From: Cyclaneusma minus
Lineage: Eukaryota > Ascomycota > Leotiomycetes > Marthamycetales > Marthamycetaceae
Direction: 5' to 3'
NCBI GenBank assembly: GCA_037179335.1
Contig: JAKZHN010000050.1
Span: 124,001-188,000 of the forward strand
Length of the DNA stretch: 64,000 bases
Position numbers and translations under genes: made by a program. Positions 40,716 through 52,837 of the stretch are shown in pieces; position 1 is the stretch's first letter, and every line of letters starts with the position of its first letter. The notes below the pieces were generated by a model, which was given only the letters and a program-made list of their open reading frames with translations, had not been told where the DNA came from and searched no databases.

Positions 40716-41660
40716 TGCGATGCGCGTGGTGAGTGTGATTGGAAGGGGTTGACGCGTGGTGCTGTCTTGTGAGTCTGGTGATGCCGTTTTGATCTTGGTC
40801 ACTGGAAACAGGTACAGATCATATGAAACAGGAAATATCACTTGGGAGAGGTCAGGTTCGTCGGCATGTTTCCAGGTGACTGGACACAAACTCGGCCACT
40901 CGAAACACTCGAAACGACTCTGGTAAAGTCAATCGGGAACAGCTCGAGCAATCAGGCATCGCGCTGACATAAAACGAGTCCTCTGCTTCGATGAAGAGCC
41001 CGCAATGCAGGTCTGTTTGAGTCAGGTAAAGGCAGGTCGTGGAAAGGGGTCGCTGGCTATAGAGACGTTTCCTCGTCTCCATCCGCTTTGCTTCATTCGC
41101 GCCCCCACTCCATCTTCTCTTCCGCGACATAGTCTTCCGCTCGCAGAGACATCTTCACCATCGGCGACCATGGTCCATGGCGAAAATGGACAGAGCCAAA
41201 CAGTATATCACACATCTCCAGTCTGCAAGTCTCAGACGCGTGATTTTCTTCCACACGGGGCGGCTGCTGCAGGTGGGTGGCGGCGGATCTCTATTTGTTA
41301 CCAAGGCCTCCCAAGGTGTTGTACCCTGGGGGGGCCAGGAAATATGGGGCTGTGGTCGCAAAGTAGAAAGGGGGTCATGGAAAAGACGCCTGCTATAGGA
41401 AGTTGGGAACGGGCCGGATTCACTGCCTATTCCCCCGCCCTGCTATATACTGCATATTGCATCGTTTCTTTTTAATTTTCTTTACTTCATACTCGAGGTT
41501 TTCGGTACACCTGATGCGCGGAAATGGCAAAAGGTCGCGAGGGCCAAGTCTCTGGCAAACTTTCACTATTCTCTACAGGCTAGCGTCGGCCTTCCGCTCT
41601 TGGACAGGTTGTATACTTGCCGGCAATGCCAGGGCTGTGGCAGCGTAACCTATTAGCGCG
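40716..41660. other. Gene-free stretch
   Basis: No protein-like frame or RNA gene is seen. The next recognisable feature is the SNF2 fragment at 41667. Confidence 0.4.
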
Positions 41661-41666
41661 CGAAGT

Positions 41667-42167
41667 TTGAGCGGAACGAAGCTCAAGAACTACCAGATCC
41701 AGGGCACTGCTTGGATGATCACACGATTGCAGGAGAGTCACTTCTACGCGGCTGTTCTCTGCGATGATATGGGAATGGGAAAAACAGTGCAAATCCCAAC
41801 TACCTTCGCAGCACAGCTCTACCAATCTTCCCTCGCCAACCCTGCTTTTGTTGCCGAGGCCGCCCACTACGGTGTTACAGTTCAACAGCTTTATGGGCTT
41901 CGCCAAGGCCAGCAGCAGTGTAGGCGCATGCGCCATCTACAAGACGTCAATTGGCAAATGACTGGTGTCCTCGCCACCATTGCGAAAGCCGTACTCGACA
42001 ACCGTTCCAATAAAGCCTTGTCGGAGTCGAAATGGCCAAGAGAATGGCCAGACAAACCTATCCTGGTTGTTACAATAGCTCCGCTCGTCGACGCTATCTA
42101 CGCAAATATCCAACACGACCTTGACCGTAAAATGTTCATCCTCACCAAATGCAAAATACAACAGTGA
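41667..42167 (+). pseudogene. SNF2-family ATPase N-terminal fragment
   Basis: A 166-residue frame carries LKNYQIQGTAWMITRLQES, then AAVLCDDMGMGKTVQIPTTF, matching SNF2 motif Q and the Walker A block (DDMGMGKT). It later reads DKPILVVTIAPLVDAIYANI, matching motif Ia (x-x-L-V-V-x-P-x-x-L-x-x-x-W) with the tryptophan lost. It stops before the DEAH box. The frame at about 42375-42550 (ARVLIYHRLEEKARWLGKVA, LQDVMDRRA) may be a downstream remnant. The sequence differs from the SNF2 fragment at 9.5-9.9 kb, so the two come from different parents or are very diverged. Not functional as an ATPase. Confidence 0.6.
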
Positions 42168-42299
42168 CAAGAAGGACAAACTCTCCAATTCTATTCGAGG
42201 ATGCTTCCTTCCTCGCAGCAAGATTAGCATACGTTTCCGCCTCCGGTGGCAAACCAAGTTCCCGCATGCCGAAGTTGCGTCCGATAGCGTGGATTAGCG

Positions 42300-44735
42300 T
42301 CTAGATATGCAGAAGGTATACAATATCATGATCATTGCAGCCTCAGAATGAGCGCTAACTGAATTGTTGTAGGTAACATCGAATCCGGTCTCTTGCCCTC
42401 CAAGACCGAGGACCTCACTACTTACACGTCTGACCGAGCAAGGGTACTTATATACCATCGGCTTGAAGAGAAAGCTCGCTGGTTGGGCAAGGTCGCCCTT
42501 CAAGATGTCATGGACCGGCGAGCGTCGGTGCCAAGACGACGCCATGGCGACTGACTTTACGGAGCTCCCATATGACATGCGGATGTGAACTGATATCGAC
42601 TGGAACTTGCGGTCCAGCTGGGGTCTGCCCCCCCTTCTTTCTTCGGCAATAAGGCATTCCAGCTTGAGCTGGCAGATTTTCAGTCGGATGCTAGAGCGAC
42701 AGAGCACAAAGTCTTCCGATTTATCGACCCCAGGTTTGAGATGGAGCGAGATTATGTCGAATTAGGACGAGCCATAGGAGGTCATGCACTATCCCTGGGG
42801 GTGTTCCGAGCGTATCCAAGCGAAACAACCAGGTTTCCAACCTCCAAGTCCCGCAAGCTGTACTTGCTCTGAGTACGGTTTTTGTGGACCACAACGGACT
42901 TCTGCGGTACTGGGTGTCAGAATGACCCCCTATCCTGCTATGTACTGAAAATTCTGCTGTTTCATTTCCTTCTATTAATTCCTCTCCACCAGAGCTCCCA
43001 CACCTCGTCAAAGAGCCCCTGAAGTGAATACTGTGGCAGCGACAAGAAATGCCGTTACCTACGCCTGGCAACCACAAGTTCCTCGACCGCTTCAAACATC
43101 GCTCTTCCTTTGGTCAGCGCGACGCATACTTGCTGCAAATTCTTCGACTTTTCGCACCCCGCTCTTCTCGCTACCTCGCGAGCGTACCGAGCCACTCTTC
43201 TTGGACCAGCGGAGCGTCGTCTGGCGGAACACAATGAGTTCCAGAGGGGGGGCGAAGGGAACGATGATGGCGCCGGGGACCACCGTTGCCCAGGGCAGAA
43301 ACGCGGGGAGTGTTCGGATGGGGATACTACGATGGTCCACCATACCACACGAGCCCCTCCAGTTTTTGTTTGCAGAATCCACAAAGAACTCTGCAAAGGG
43401 TGCTCTCGATTCGCATCAAACAAGAATGAGAATTGCACCAAGCGTGCTTCTGCGGAAAAGAGAGAGAAAGCACAAGCCCTGAAGCTCTAAGCTCGGGTTA
43501 AAAAGAAGAAAGAAAAGGCAGCCGCGAAGGCCGAGGCCAAGAATTTGCGCCGCCTGAGGAGAAAAAGAAGGCGGAGTGGAAGGTGGAGACAGGGGGACTA
43601 AGGGGCTCTAGCGCCAAGATTGGGAATGGCTTCAGCTCCCCACGCCAGCCATGGCTCCTTCTTCTCTAGTCATAATCATACGTATTATCTGAGCCCTGCC
43701 TCACAGCCTTTACGTGCCGTGATAGTAAGATTGAGTGAATTAGCTTCAAGGAAGGAAGCTGAGTTTTTGAAGGAATATGGCATGAGAAGAAACATTTGGG
43801 GCTAGCTAGTTACCTAGATACCAGTTCTGCTGGCGTGATGAGATCCGATCCTACCTTCAGCGCTCCGAAGACTTCCTTTTGATAGACGCGGTTGCCGTGT
43901 ACACTTTGGGCGACTTCTTCTTGCTGAACTGCTCTTACTTCGAATCTCTGTCCGTACTGCTACGTGACTCACAAAAGCTGCATAAATAGTACTAGGGGCT
44001 CTCTTTAGAGCTCCTTTTCCTTTCCCAACCTATCCGTTCACATACTCACCTGCCTGCGTATCGGTCTGCTCAAACCCTCCGGGACGGTCTTCGTAACACT
44101 ACCGATCACATCTTCTTTACAACATCGTCGATCACTTGCTACAGGCTTATTCAACATGACTTGTGCGGATATATGTAGTTGTTACAAGCCTGCTACTATC
44201 TACGTGTTTGGGTGGCTAGCCGCAACTGCTATTCTCTGTGGTATTTGCGAGGTCAACGAAATGTTAGCCAACCCGATAAAGGAGTCGCAGAAATGGAGAA
44301 GGGCGAAGAAGTCACAGAACTGGAGAAGCGCAAAGAAACGCACAAAGAATAAGCACAATGCTTCCAGTAATCTTCAGGCTGCCTTGACAGCCGGAGTATG
44401 ACTTTCGATATTGCTACTTCCAAGCTCTCAAGAAACTTCCCGGCTATCCACCTATTATAAGCGGACTTCCTGAGAACCAACAGCTTCCCTCGTCTCCGCA
44501 AACTGCTACTGGAGCTATGAATGTTACGGCCACGGGCTTACGGCTCGTCTGCGGACCGATTAGCGGTAGCGAACACGGGAGCTCCCAAATAGGCTAGCGT
44601 CCCGCTTAAAAGGTTAGCTCCATGCGAGATCGCGCCTTTGCTTGAAAGGGTTCCAGCTCCTAGGCCTTCTCAACCTTTCGATTTGATTATTCTTGTCCTA
44701 CACCAGTCAATCGGTTCCGCGCGACCTCTCCTGAC
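42300..44735. other. Relic-rich stretch without a supported gene
   Basis: Between the SNF2 fragment and the first BTB unit I see only short frames. One (about 43340-43490) has a Cys/His pattern, CRIHKELCKGCSRF, followed by a Lys/Ala/Glu-rich helix, and another (44156-44401) starts MTCADICSCYKPATIYVFGW. Neither has splice context or a known family, and both could be chance. Confidence 0.35.
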
Positions 44736-44741
44736 TTTGCG

Positions 44742-46030
44742 ATGAACATGAAGCGCAAAAATACCGATCTTGATATCCCAAATAAGTAAGTCATAGACGT
44801 TCTGCAGCCCCACTGCGCAGGCTTTATTGCACCCTCCGGGAGTCAAGCTGACGCCGTATTTACAGGAGAAACCGCAACGCTGGCAATATCGACTTTCCCA
44901 ATGGAGAATGGTCTGATCTGATCGTCACCTGTGGCGAGCATACCACGCTCAGGGTGCACAAAGTGGTCGTGTGTACCCAGTCCGTGTTCTTCAAAAAAGC
45001 CTGCCAACCTGGCACGCTTAAGGTAAGCCCCGGAACTCCTGTTTTTAACTCCCAATCCAGCTCCATTCTTCCACGCGCAAACTAATCATATCAAAGCAGG
45101 GCATGGAGCACAAAGTACACCTACCTCCCAATTCCAGACAGTACGACCCCTACCTCGTCGCCTTGGCTTTGAAGTCTATGCATCACGACTACGAAGACTG
45201 GCATGCCGACCTCAAGAAAGGGGCTATCGATCGTGATGACCTCTGCCCGGATCCCATACCACGCCCAATGATACCCCCGGCGTCTCCACCTACGTCTGCA
45301 ACAACAAGGATGATGGCACGTACAGCGTCATTGTCCGCAGCTTGACATCCATGCCGCCCATCGTCTATGGAATCTCACCCGCCGCACCCGGTGTTAATTC
45401 CCCCGCCGCTCCCGCTGTCAATCCCACTGTCAACGAACTTATGATCCACTTGGGCAAACTCACGCGCAATCTCGTTGAGCCGAACCCAATGAAAGCCCTT
45501 CGTTATGCCGCTCCAAGCATCTACCCATATCCTCGGTGAATGCTTCGTTATGGACTGCTCCCACTTCATGTTATGGTTCGCCGAAGAGCTGAAGGAGATT
45601 CTGTCTCGCGTATTCTTCCCGTTCCCACTCGAGTTCCTCCACGGCTGGACGGATCTCACGAAGGCGAAAGCCCGCGAAGTGGTACCATATCTACCAGCGC
45701 TACATGAGCGAGCAGCAAGCCTCAATTGATGCCGACGCCGAGATCCTCGGAAAGAAGAAGACCGAACGCGATGCTGAGTTGGCCAAGAAGTCCATCCAGT
45801 TCGTGGACAACCGAGTTGCGCCCAAGCTGCCCATGGACCGTAGCATGCGCAGCGAGCAGCAAGCCAAGACTTCGAGGCGGTCCCCCAGGTGGCCGCAGAC
45901 TAAGGAATTGACAACAAAGTCGACTTGCCCGTTAAGAGCGGAGACTACGAATCTTCTGCCAGCACAGAATCCGCTTCGGTCACCGAGTAAGTCACCCTTG
46001 TACGATGGTACTTGCAATCCCACTGCGCAG
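44742..46030 (+). pseudogene. BTB/POZ-domain gene, frameshifted
   Basis: Exons 1-2 (44742-44785, 44866-45022) join in phase to MNMKRKNTDLDIPNKRNRNA, then DFPNGEWSDLIVTCGEHTTL, RVHKVVVCTQSVFFKKACQP: a BTB core. Exon 3 (from 45100) continues MEHKVHLPPNSRQYDPYLVA to a stop at 45345. Further coding sequence of the same family follows in other frames: 45505-45680 reads HILGECFVMDCSHFMLWFAE, ELKEILSRVFFPF, aligning with ILGDFMQVNSSMFQSWFHEE of the neighbour at 45945-47374. At least two indels are needed to read through. Family members usually act as adaptors or have unknown roles; this copy is probably inactive. Introns are 80 and 77 nt. Confidence 0.65.
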
Positions 46031-47374
46031 GTTCCACTCCATGCTGGGAAGCCAATGCTAACACTATTGCTACAGGAAGACGAAGCGAACCCGCCTCGAC
46101 GACGAGTTCGGAGCTGATGGACTCTTTCACGCCTGTGGTGAGAGCTTCCCTGGCGGGAAGTACTGAGACTTGACGGTAACCTGCGGCGCCGAGATTTTCC
46201 GAGTCCACAAGGTTATCGTCTGCTTCTACTCGCCATTCTTCAAGGCTGCCTGCAAGGTAGGCACCTTCAAGGTAAGCTCCCGACCTTTTAAATCTTTTTC
46301 TTTTTTCGCTTAATCTTTTTTTTTGCCTGCCAGGCTGGCCCCATCTGCCCCTCGAGTCCATCTGTGCCAGTCCGCCGATCTTTCCAGCTTGAATGTACAA
46401 GTCGGCACCAAGCTCCGGCACATGGGTGAACAACTCCTTGAGAACGTCTTCGTGTCCCCTGACCCCATAACAGGACATGATCTCCAAGAGATGATCTTTC
46501 AGAAGCTTCAACCTATCACCTGCATCGTAAATGGCCGCAATGGCATTCTTCAGGCGAGTGACAGCTGCCTCACGATCCTTTCGAATTCCAGCGTGATCTT
46601 CGTCCTTCTGCCAGCCGACGGGGTAGCTCGATGGGCGTTCGAAGATGTACATGGTGGCGTTGCCGAGTTCTTCGTGGAACCAGGACTGGAACATGCTGGA
46701 GTTGACCTGCATGAAGTCGCCGAGGATGTTGAGATCGACGCTGTCAGCCAGAAGGTTGTTTCGGTCGGCCTTGCAAGCTGTCTGGTGGAAGTTCTGGTAG
46801 TCGAGGTACAAGGACTGAAGCAGCAAACCGACGAGAAACGGGTCGTAGTCGCCGAATTCGATGGGCAGGTCAATGAGATTCTCGAAGCTCTCCTGTTTGA
46901 ACTGTCAGTATCATAACACAAACCGGAATTGTTGGACTATTTGACTGGGAAAGAAGGTCTGTTGTCCTTGCGCAATTGTCCATGACTAACCTTGAAACCT
47001 CCAGGTCGGCAAGCTGCTTCGAAGAAGGCAGACTGGGAACAAACGATCACTTTGTGCACCTTGAAGATTTGATCGCCGCAGGTCACCGTGAGGTCTGCGT
47101 AGTTGCTTCCGAGGAAGTTCTCGCCGCAAGTTCCATCGAATCCAGCGGTCACATCGCCGAAGAAATCGGAGCGCGCAGCTCGCTTGACGCGCCTGAAACC
47201 AGTGGTGTTAGCATGGCTTCGGAGAAAGTCAAGTAATGCTTGCGCAGTGAGGATGTGAGAGCATGTTGCAACTTACTTCAGGGCCTTGGGTGGAGCCTTG
47301 TCAGCAGGTTGTTCCTTGCGCTTCTCTCCCGCGCCGGCATCGGGTGCAGGAGCGGAGGGTTGTTGGTCAGCCAT
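45945..47374 (-). CDS. BTB/POZ-domain protein
   Basis: Exons (minus): 47277-47374, 46991-47192, 45945-46892. The protein starts MADQQPSAPAPDAGAGEKRK. The BTB core is SNYADLTVTCGDQIFKVHKV, then IVCSQSAFFEAACRPGGFK, ending at a GTTAGT donor. Exon 3 reads ESFENLIDLPIEFGDYDPFL, LLLQSLYLDYQNFHQTACKA and so on to FTHVPELGADLYIQAGK. Introns are 84 and 98 nt and all phases fit. Beyond about residue 290 the open frame runs antisense through the broken BTB exon at 46076-46271, giving a Ser/Ala-rich tail of about 125 residues that I doubt is real; the true end may lie near 46330. This family of small BTB proteins is expanded in Dothideomycetes and individual functions are unknown. Confidence 0.75.
46076..46271 (+). 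pseudogene. BTB/POZ exon with in-frame stop
   Basis: This exon follows an acceptor TACAG and ends TTCAAG|GTAAGC. It reads KTKRTRLDDEFGADGLFHAC, GESFPGGKY, a TGA stop, then DLTVTCGAEIFRVHKVIVCF and YSPFFKAACKVGTFK. Exon borders and phase match those of the intact BTB gene at 48673-49675. A preceding exon (about 45880-45990, ending ACCGA|GTAAGT) also has an in-frame stop. No third exon follows; instead the region is overlapped by the opposite-strand BTB gene's 3' end. Inactive copy. Confidence 0.7.
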
Positions 47375-47399
47375 GATGGATTGCGCAGTTGCGTGAGGT

Positions 47400-48660
47400 T
47401 GACTGTGGACGAGAAAGAAAGAAGACTGAGGAGAGGATCGGAGAAGCTTCCTTTTGTAGCGGGCTCGAGGAAAATATCCCCGCCCGTCGACGATCTACAG
47501 ACGGCCGAGGAAAGATACGGCCTGATCACTCAGGATACCTCTATACCGGAGTCGGGTGACTGGTTACTGCTACGGAGTACGGACATACTTTACCGTTCAT
47601 GGTAGCAATCAGTTGGGGTCGAGCAAGTTCGGGGTTACGATTCAGGGGGTGGGAAGAAGGTCTGGCATGTTCTTTCAAAGGGGAGACATCTTAAGATTAA
47701 ACAAAGTAGTATTTTGACAAGCCTAGAAAGAATGACCCAGGATTAGCGGGACAGTACTTACCGCTGGTGATCGTGTAAAAGAGAGATAGTTGAAGTTGAT
47801 TGGTAGGGGGGGCGGATATCCCAAACAAAGGGGTCATGCTCCCGCCAAGGATATCCTTACAAGTGCAGCAAGGAGATATTCCATAATACAGCATCCCAGG
47901 TCATGCTGAAAGCATTCTCATATTTCCGATGAGCATCCTTTGGACTTCAATCATGGAAGCTGTGTTCAGAGTTAGGACTCCGTGACTAGAAGTTCCGGCT
48001 GAGATGCTCTCACATACAAGATATCAATCACGATACCTACCGCTTTGAACTGATTTTCATGTTTGTTGAATCAAATTTGCTCTTGTAGACTAAATGCGGG
48101 TGGTGACGTGCCAGTGTAAAGTGAGAAAGGGGTCAATTGTTGGCAAGCAAACAAACATTATCTACTAGTAACTTTACATTATGAATTTATGCCCACTGCA
48201 ATAAACTTCTATCGCTTATAACCTGCATCTCTGCCCTTTGGCTTTTGGTTATTTAGTCGTGAGGCTTGAGATTTGAGGTCGAAGAGGTTGCCGGGAGGGG
48301 AGGAAGGAGCGCTCTAACTGCACGTGACGAGTTCCTGCCATTACAAGCAGTGAGTTCAGGTACAGCCATTTCTCTCATCTCTAGTCTTTCTTCATCTTCA
48401 CCACACTCCACCACAGTCCTCTCAGACGCGGACAGGACTGTCGCTCTTCAATTGCGCTTCAGATTTCCAGCGGAGGTCTCGTTTCTTTTTTGCTCAGTCA
48501 TCCTTACGTCCATCCACTGTTGCTCCGCCTGGGAATCGACAGCGGACTGATGCCCTGCTGCGACGATGTTCAACTTCATCTTCGGTCGCTCTCGAGCAAC
48601 ACCGCCAGCGGCTTATGTTCTGCCTCTTGAAGTTTTTCAGAACATGTGAGGTCCGATGGC
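47400..48660. other. Intergenic region between BTB genes
   Basis: Upstream region of the divergent BTB genes at 47374 (minus) and 48673 (plus). AT-richer than the surroundings. A short frame at 48566 (MFNFIFGRSRATPPAAYVLP) ends after 28 codons just before the BTB start and could be an upstream open frame. Confidence 0.4.
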
Positions 48661-48672
48661 CCTCTCTTCAAC

Positions 48673-49675
48673 ATGGCAGATCGCATTGTCGATCTCAAGA
48701 GAAAGGGCATTTGGTCGCGCCACAAAAATAGTGACCATCCCGCCAAGTATGTCACGATACCTCGCTCTCTCACCAGGCTGTCCATTTCTGACTTCTTCTT
48801 GTACCAGGAAACCGCGGATAGCCAGTGACTACAAGTTCGAAGGCTCATGTCATTGGGATCTTCTCTGTGATTTCATCCCCGGCATTCCTCACATGGGGCG
48901 ATGCGACAACACTATCCGCAAATATTCTGATCTCACGATCACTTGTGGCGGAATACGCTTCCCGGTTCACAAGATCGTTGTCTGCCCGCAGTCATACTTT
49001 CTCGAGTCAGCCTGTCGTCCGGGTGCTTGGAAGGTAAGCTCTGGACGACCGACTGCAAGAAACCCGATAACTGACCTTGTCTAGGAGGGTCGCGAGAATG
49101 TCATCGACTTACCGCTTTGGGACCTGGGCTTCTACGATCCATTCATTGTCGGCTTGCTCCTGCGATCGATGTACGACGGCACCCCAAACTTCAGCCTCGT
49201 AGCAAGCAAAGTCGGAAGAGACGACGCCTTGGCCGACAGCATCTTGCTCTATCTCCTAGGCCGCTACTGGCAGATTGAGGAGAACAGGGAATTGATACAC
49301 TGGTTTGACCTCGAGCTTGACATTGTGATCTTACTTGTTTTCGAAGGGAACAACGAGTGGCTCCCCCTGGCCGTGGACGCTACACCTGAGGAGCAGAAGA
49401 AGTACGATGATCACGACCGAAACGTGCTAGTAGCGAAGCATAGCCTGAAGAAGGCAATCACGGCAATCTACTCCGATGACTACGACCAAGACCACGGAAT
49501 GCACGTCTTGAAGGAACGGCTTGTGACCAGTGTGACAGAGCCCATGGTGGACTACAAATCCACGGCATTGTTCAGAGAAGTCATTGGACATGAGCCTGCG
49601 TTTGGACTCGATCTTTTCCTCAAGTTGAAGCTCTGCGAGAATTATGGCAACGGTGCGTCCCTAATGAAGTGCTAG
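48673..49675 (+). CDS. BTB/POZ-domain protein
   Basis: Exons 48673-48746, 48808-49033, 49085-49675 join in phase to 296 residues. The BTB core is RKYSDLTITCGGIRFPVHKI, then VVCPQSYFLESACRPGAWK, ending at GTAAGC. Exon 3 reads EGRENVIDLPLWDLGFYDPF, LLLRSMYDGTPNFSLVASKV, then a helical C-terminal half ending GNGASLMKC. The first two exons total exactly 300 nt, as in the opposite-strand gene at 45945-47374, and the third exon starts with GAG in both, so the two are direct paralogs. Introns are 61 and 51 nt. I chose the ATG at 48673 because it gives this matching exon 1. It appears intact. Function unknown. Confidence 0.85.
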
Positions 49676-49699
49676 AGGTAGAGCTGAGTAGGGCATTCA

Positions 49700-52600
49700 T
49701 TTTGGGGGTGCTGCGGTGCAGTGAGTCTACCAGAACCATTCTCAGATCGTGGAGAAAGCTTTGGTGATGGTATGAAGGCCAATTTACTGCGATGCTGTTG
49801 AAGATTTTGGGCGATCATGTCTTGGGCGACAATGGTGGCAGCTGCTTTCAGAACATGTATTTCGCAGCTCAGTGCTCTGGTTCGGAGCATCACGGAATTT
49901 CTGGGACCCAGCTCATGCGCAAGGCATGAGATACAATATCAAAGAAGCTGGTTCAACATCCATGAATCCACAACAACTTCTGCTCTCGTGATTTAGTGAC
50001 TTGTGAGTGCGTATCATGACAAAGAACGACGAATGAACTTCAGGTGCTTAGGAATGACTTGTGTTGCAGCACGTGTGCTTAAGGACCTGATCCAGGTCTT
50101 CTCGTCTACTTTACCAAGTGTGTGCCAGTGGCTGCGGGTGACTCTGAGGACATCACAATTCATCCAAGCTACGATGACGTGAACAACAATCGAGACCTCA
50201 CTGTACTCAGAACTCCTCTGTTCTGACGCCAAGAACACGATCAATCTCATTCGCCGCCAACCCTTCAAGTCGACTTCAACAACTCTGTTCAACTCCAATA
50301 TCTTAGAGCTCGCCACTCGCTACTCCAAGGCGATGTCAACATTACTTTCACCAGACTGTATTTCAGCCCTTGAACATGCAAGACAGAGTCGTAAACCCCG
50401 GTCTAGGAAGTCGCTAGTCTCAAGGTAAGTCACGTGATACCAGGTACTCGTGCACCCTCAGAACGAAGGAAAGTGTATAAATACAGCGCCTGTACGTGTC
50501 TAGGTCCTCTATGATTCGAAGACCTTGCGTTCTGTCTCATTTCTGTCCAGCACAGGCGGTCACAAACTAGGCAGCCCCATCGTCAAGCACGCCTTTGGCT
50601 GTAAGTGTTTGGAGCAAAGGCGCTTGTGAACGAGTCTTAAGTTTCTTTGAGTTTCGACATGTGCGTAGATTCTAATTCACAAACAGAGGACGACAGCATG
50701 AAAGTTATGCGACAGTAGCAAGGCTCTGCGATAGCAAGATTCTGCTACGGCAGTACACGATTTTCCCATTTGACGGATTGTGCTAATTGGATCGATCAGT
50801 TCAAGGAGTCCAGACCGGTCTGCAGCTTGGAGCTAGGATTTTGAGACTTGGGATGCACAAGTTCAAGCTTGCGTTGTGGGCAGCTACAATAGCGAAGGCT
50901 CTTGCAATAGAACTCAAGGGGGGGATGATAGGGTTTAAATAGCCAAATAGTTGACTCATCCTTGCTTTTTCTACCAGATGTTATGACTGCGAGAACCAGA
51001 TGCCTGCAAGTAGGTTGTGTGGCGACAGCTACTAGCTAGACTCTTCGACGGTAGCTGATTTCTGCGCAAGTTTTCTTCAACGGCATTGAAATAGATCTCT
51101 TGGACGTGTTCTTACTCTCCAGGCAGGTAAGAATGCTTGGAAGGTTTGGAGTCTCATGGCTTTGCAGTCTTGGGTGACAATTGCTGACCTCCTTGTCTTT
51201 GAACGATATCAGGGAGAGGGCAAGGTATGTTTAAATACTTCTCAGCTCAGCTTCGCTGCCTACTCTGCGGTCAACTTGCTTTCCGTCCAAGTCGACAGCA
51301 AGCATGCTGTGTGGCAATAGACGAGTTCTTCGACGGTGAGAGCCCTTGGTAGTGGTAAGCATGCTGCATTTCGCATTCTCCCTAGTGGCGGTCACTCAGG
51401 GCATCTGTTTGGGAAGTCCGTGACATAGGTGATGTAAGAATTACAAAGTCGGGGTCCTGCGATTCAAACTAAACGGAATCGTAGGCATGGACTTTCATTT
51501 GGTGGACCGACACAGTAGTCCCTGCCCGAAAGTCGTAACTTTCCTGAAAGATCTTTCGAAGGAAATGTGTTTCTTAAATAGCCGATGAGCCCTAAGTTAC
51601 ACTCTTCTATGAAAGAACTTTGGTGAAGATGGGTGCTCGGCGACGGCAGATATACTATGCAACAAGAGCAAGGTTCTTCGGTAGCAGCTGGAGGATGGGT
51701 GAGTTTCTGACGAAGAATCTGACGAGGATCTTTAGGCCTTGGGAATATCAGGTGTTTGAGAGTCAAGGTCGCATGCGATCCAATGCTGGGACCGATGCTT
51801 CTTGGAGCGTGAGAATTCCCATTTCTCACGCAGGTACAACGTATCATATCTGAGAGATCACTTGGAGGTAATGGGAGAGTGTTTAAATAGTCGGAAGGTC
51901 AGTCAAGCCTTTGAGTTCCTGCTCTCTAGCCAGGTCACGTGACCATGGATTGGAATTGACTGTTTCAATAAACATCCACAGCGTGAGAAGTCAAATCACG
52001 TGGCTTGAAAGTTTGATCCTGCTAGGAAATAATATAAATAGAACCCTTGGCTGCCACTTCAATCAGCAATGATATGTGCACATGGCAAGCATTGAGGCAT
52101 TGAGGCCTTGAGACCTGGAAGCTAAGACTGGGGAACGAGTTCAAGAGATGAAGGAAACTTGGGTTTTTTTGCTTGCGGGGATGTAGTGACAGGACTTATC
52201 TTGAACTTGATTCAGTGGTTAGAGCAACCAGCGACAGTAGTGCCTCTGGACGACGGTGAGCTCGAGTTGCCAATAGCAGTAGAAACCTACAAAGGGAACT
52301 TTTTAGCAGTGAAATGAATGGTCACTGCATCGTCTGACACAGAACCTTAGTAATCCAGTGTGGCTGTCTTGGCTGTCGGTAATTTGCCTTGACTGGTACA
52401 GTGGTAAAGCCTTTCACGGAAGTCTAGTAGCTGGAACGATATTCTGCTTCGTTGGGAAAACTATTCCCCTGTCTCTGGTGCTGAGCAATGATGCCGTGCT
52501 ATGATTAGATCTTGGATGCCAAAGAAGATGGGTAATGGTTGCTCGCAGAGACAACCACCGTCTCATTATCTGTAAGCCCTTTCAGGACCAAATGCTGACA

Positions 52601-52800
52601 CAAAGCTGTCTAACACAAGATTTCATGGTTTTGAAATATGCTCTTTGAAGGTTTCAGTGAGAACACTCAAGTGAAGCTGACCAAAGGCGAGTCTTCTGGA
52701 ACCGCGAAGATGTCTCCCGCAAGGGTGAAAGGAGTGGTTCCGCGCTTCTTTCTCTTAGTGAGTATTTAGCTCATGAAACCAGTTCTGTCAACTTGCGATG
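49700..52800. other. Gene-free region with degenerate short repeats
   Basis: No coding frame is convincing. A degenerate module of about 33 nt, roughly GCGACAGTAGCAAGG followed by CTCTTCGACGGTAGC, recurs at about 50710, 50882, 51022, 51307, 51657 and 52229. TATA-like boxes TTTAAATA or TATAAATA occur at about 50475, 50933, 51231, 51880 and 52032, giving the impression of several diverged copies of one unit 300-600 bp long. It may be an array of non-coding transcription units or decayed repeats. Confidence 0.4.
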
Positions 52801-52837
52801 TTCGAACGCAGAAACCTCCATGTCGTAGCCTCGAATA

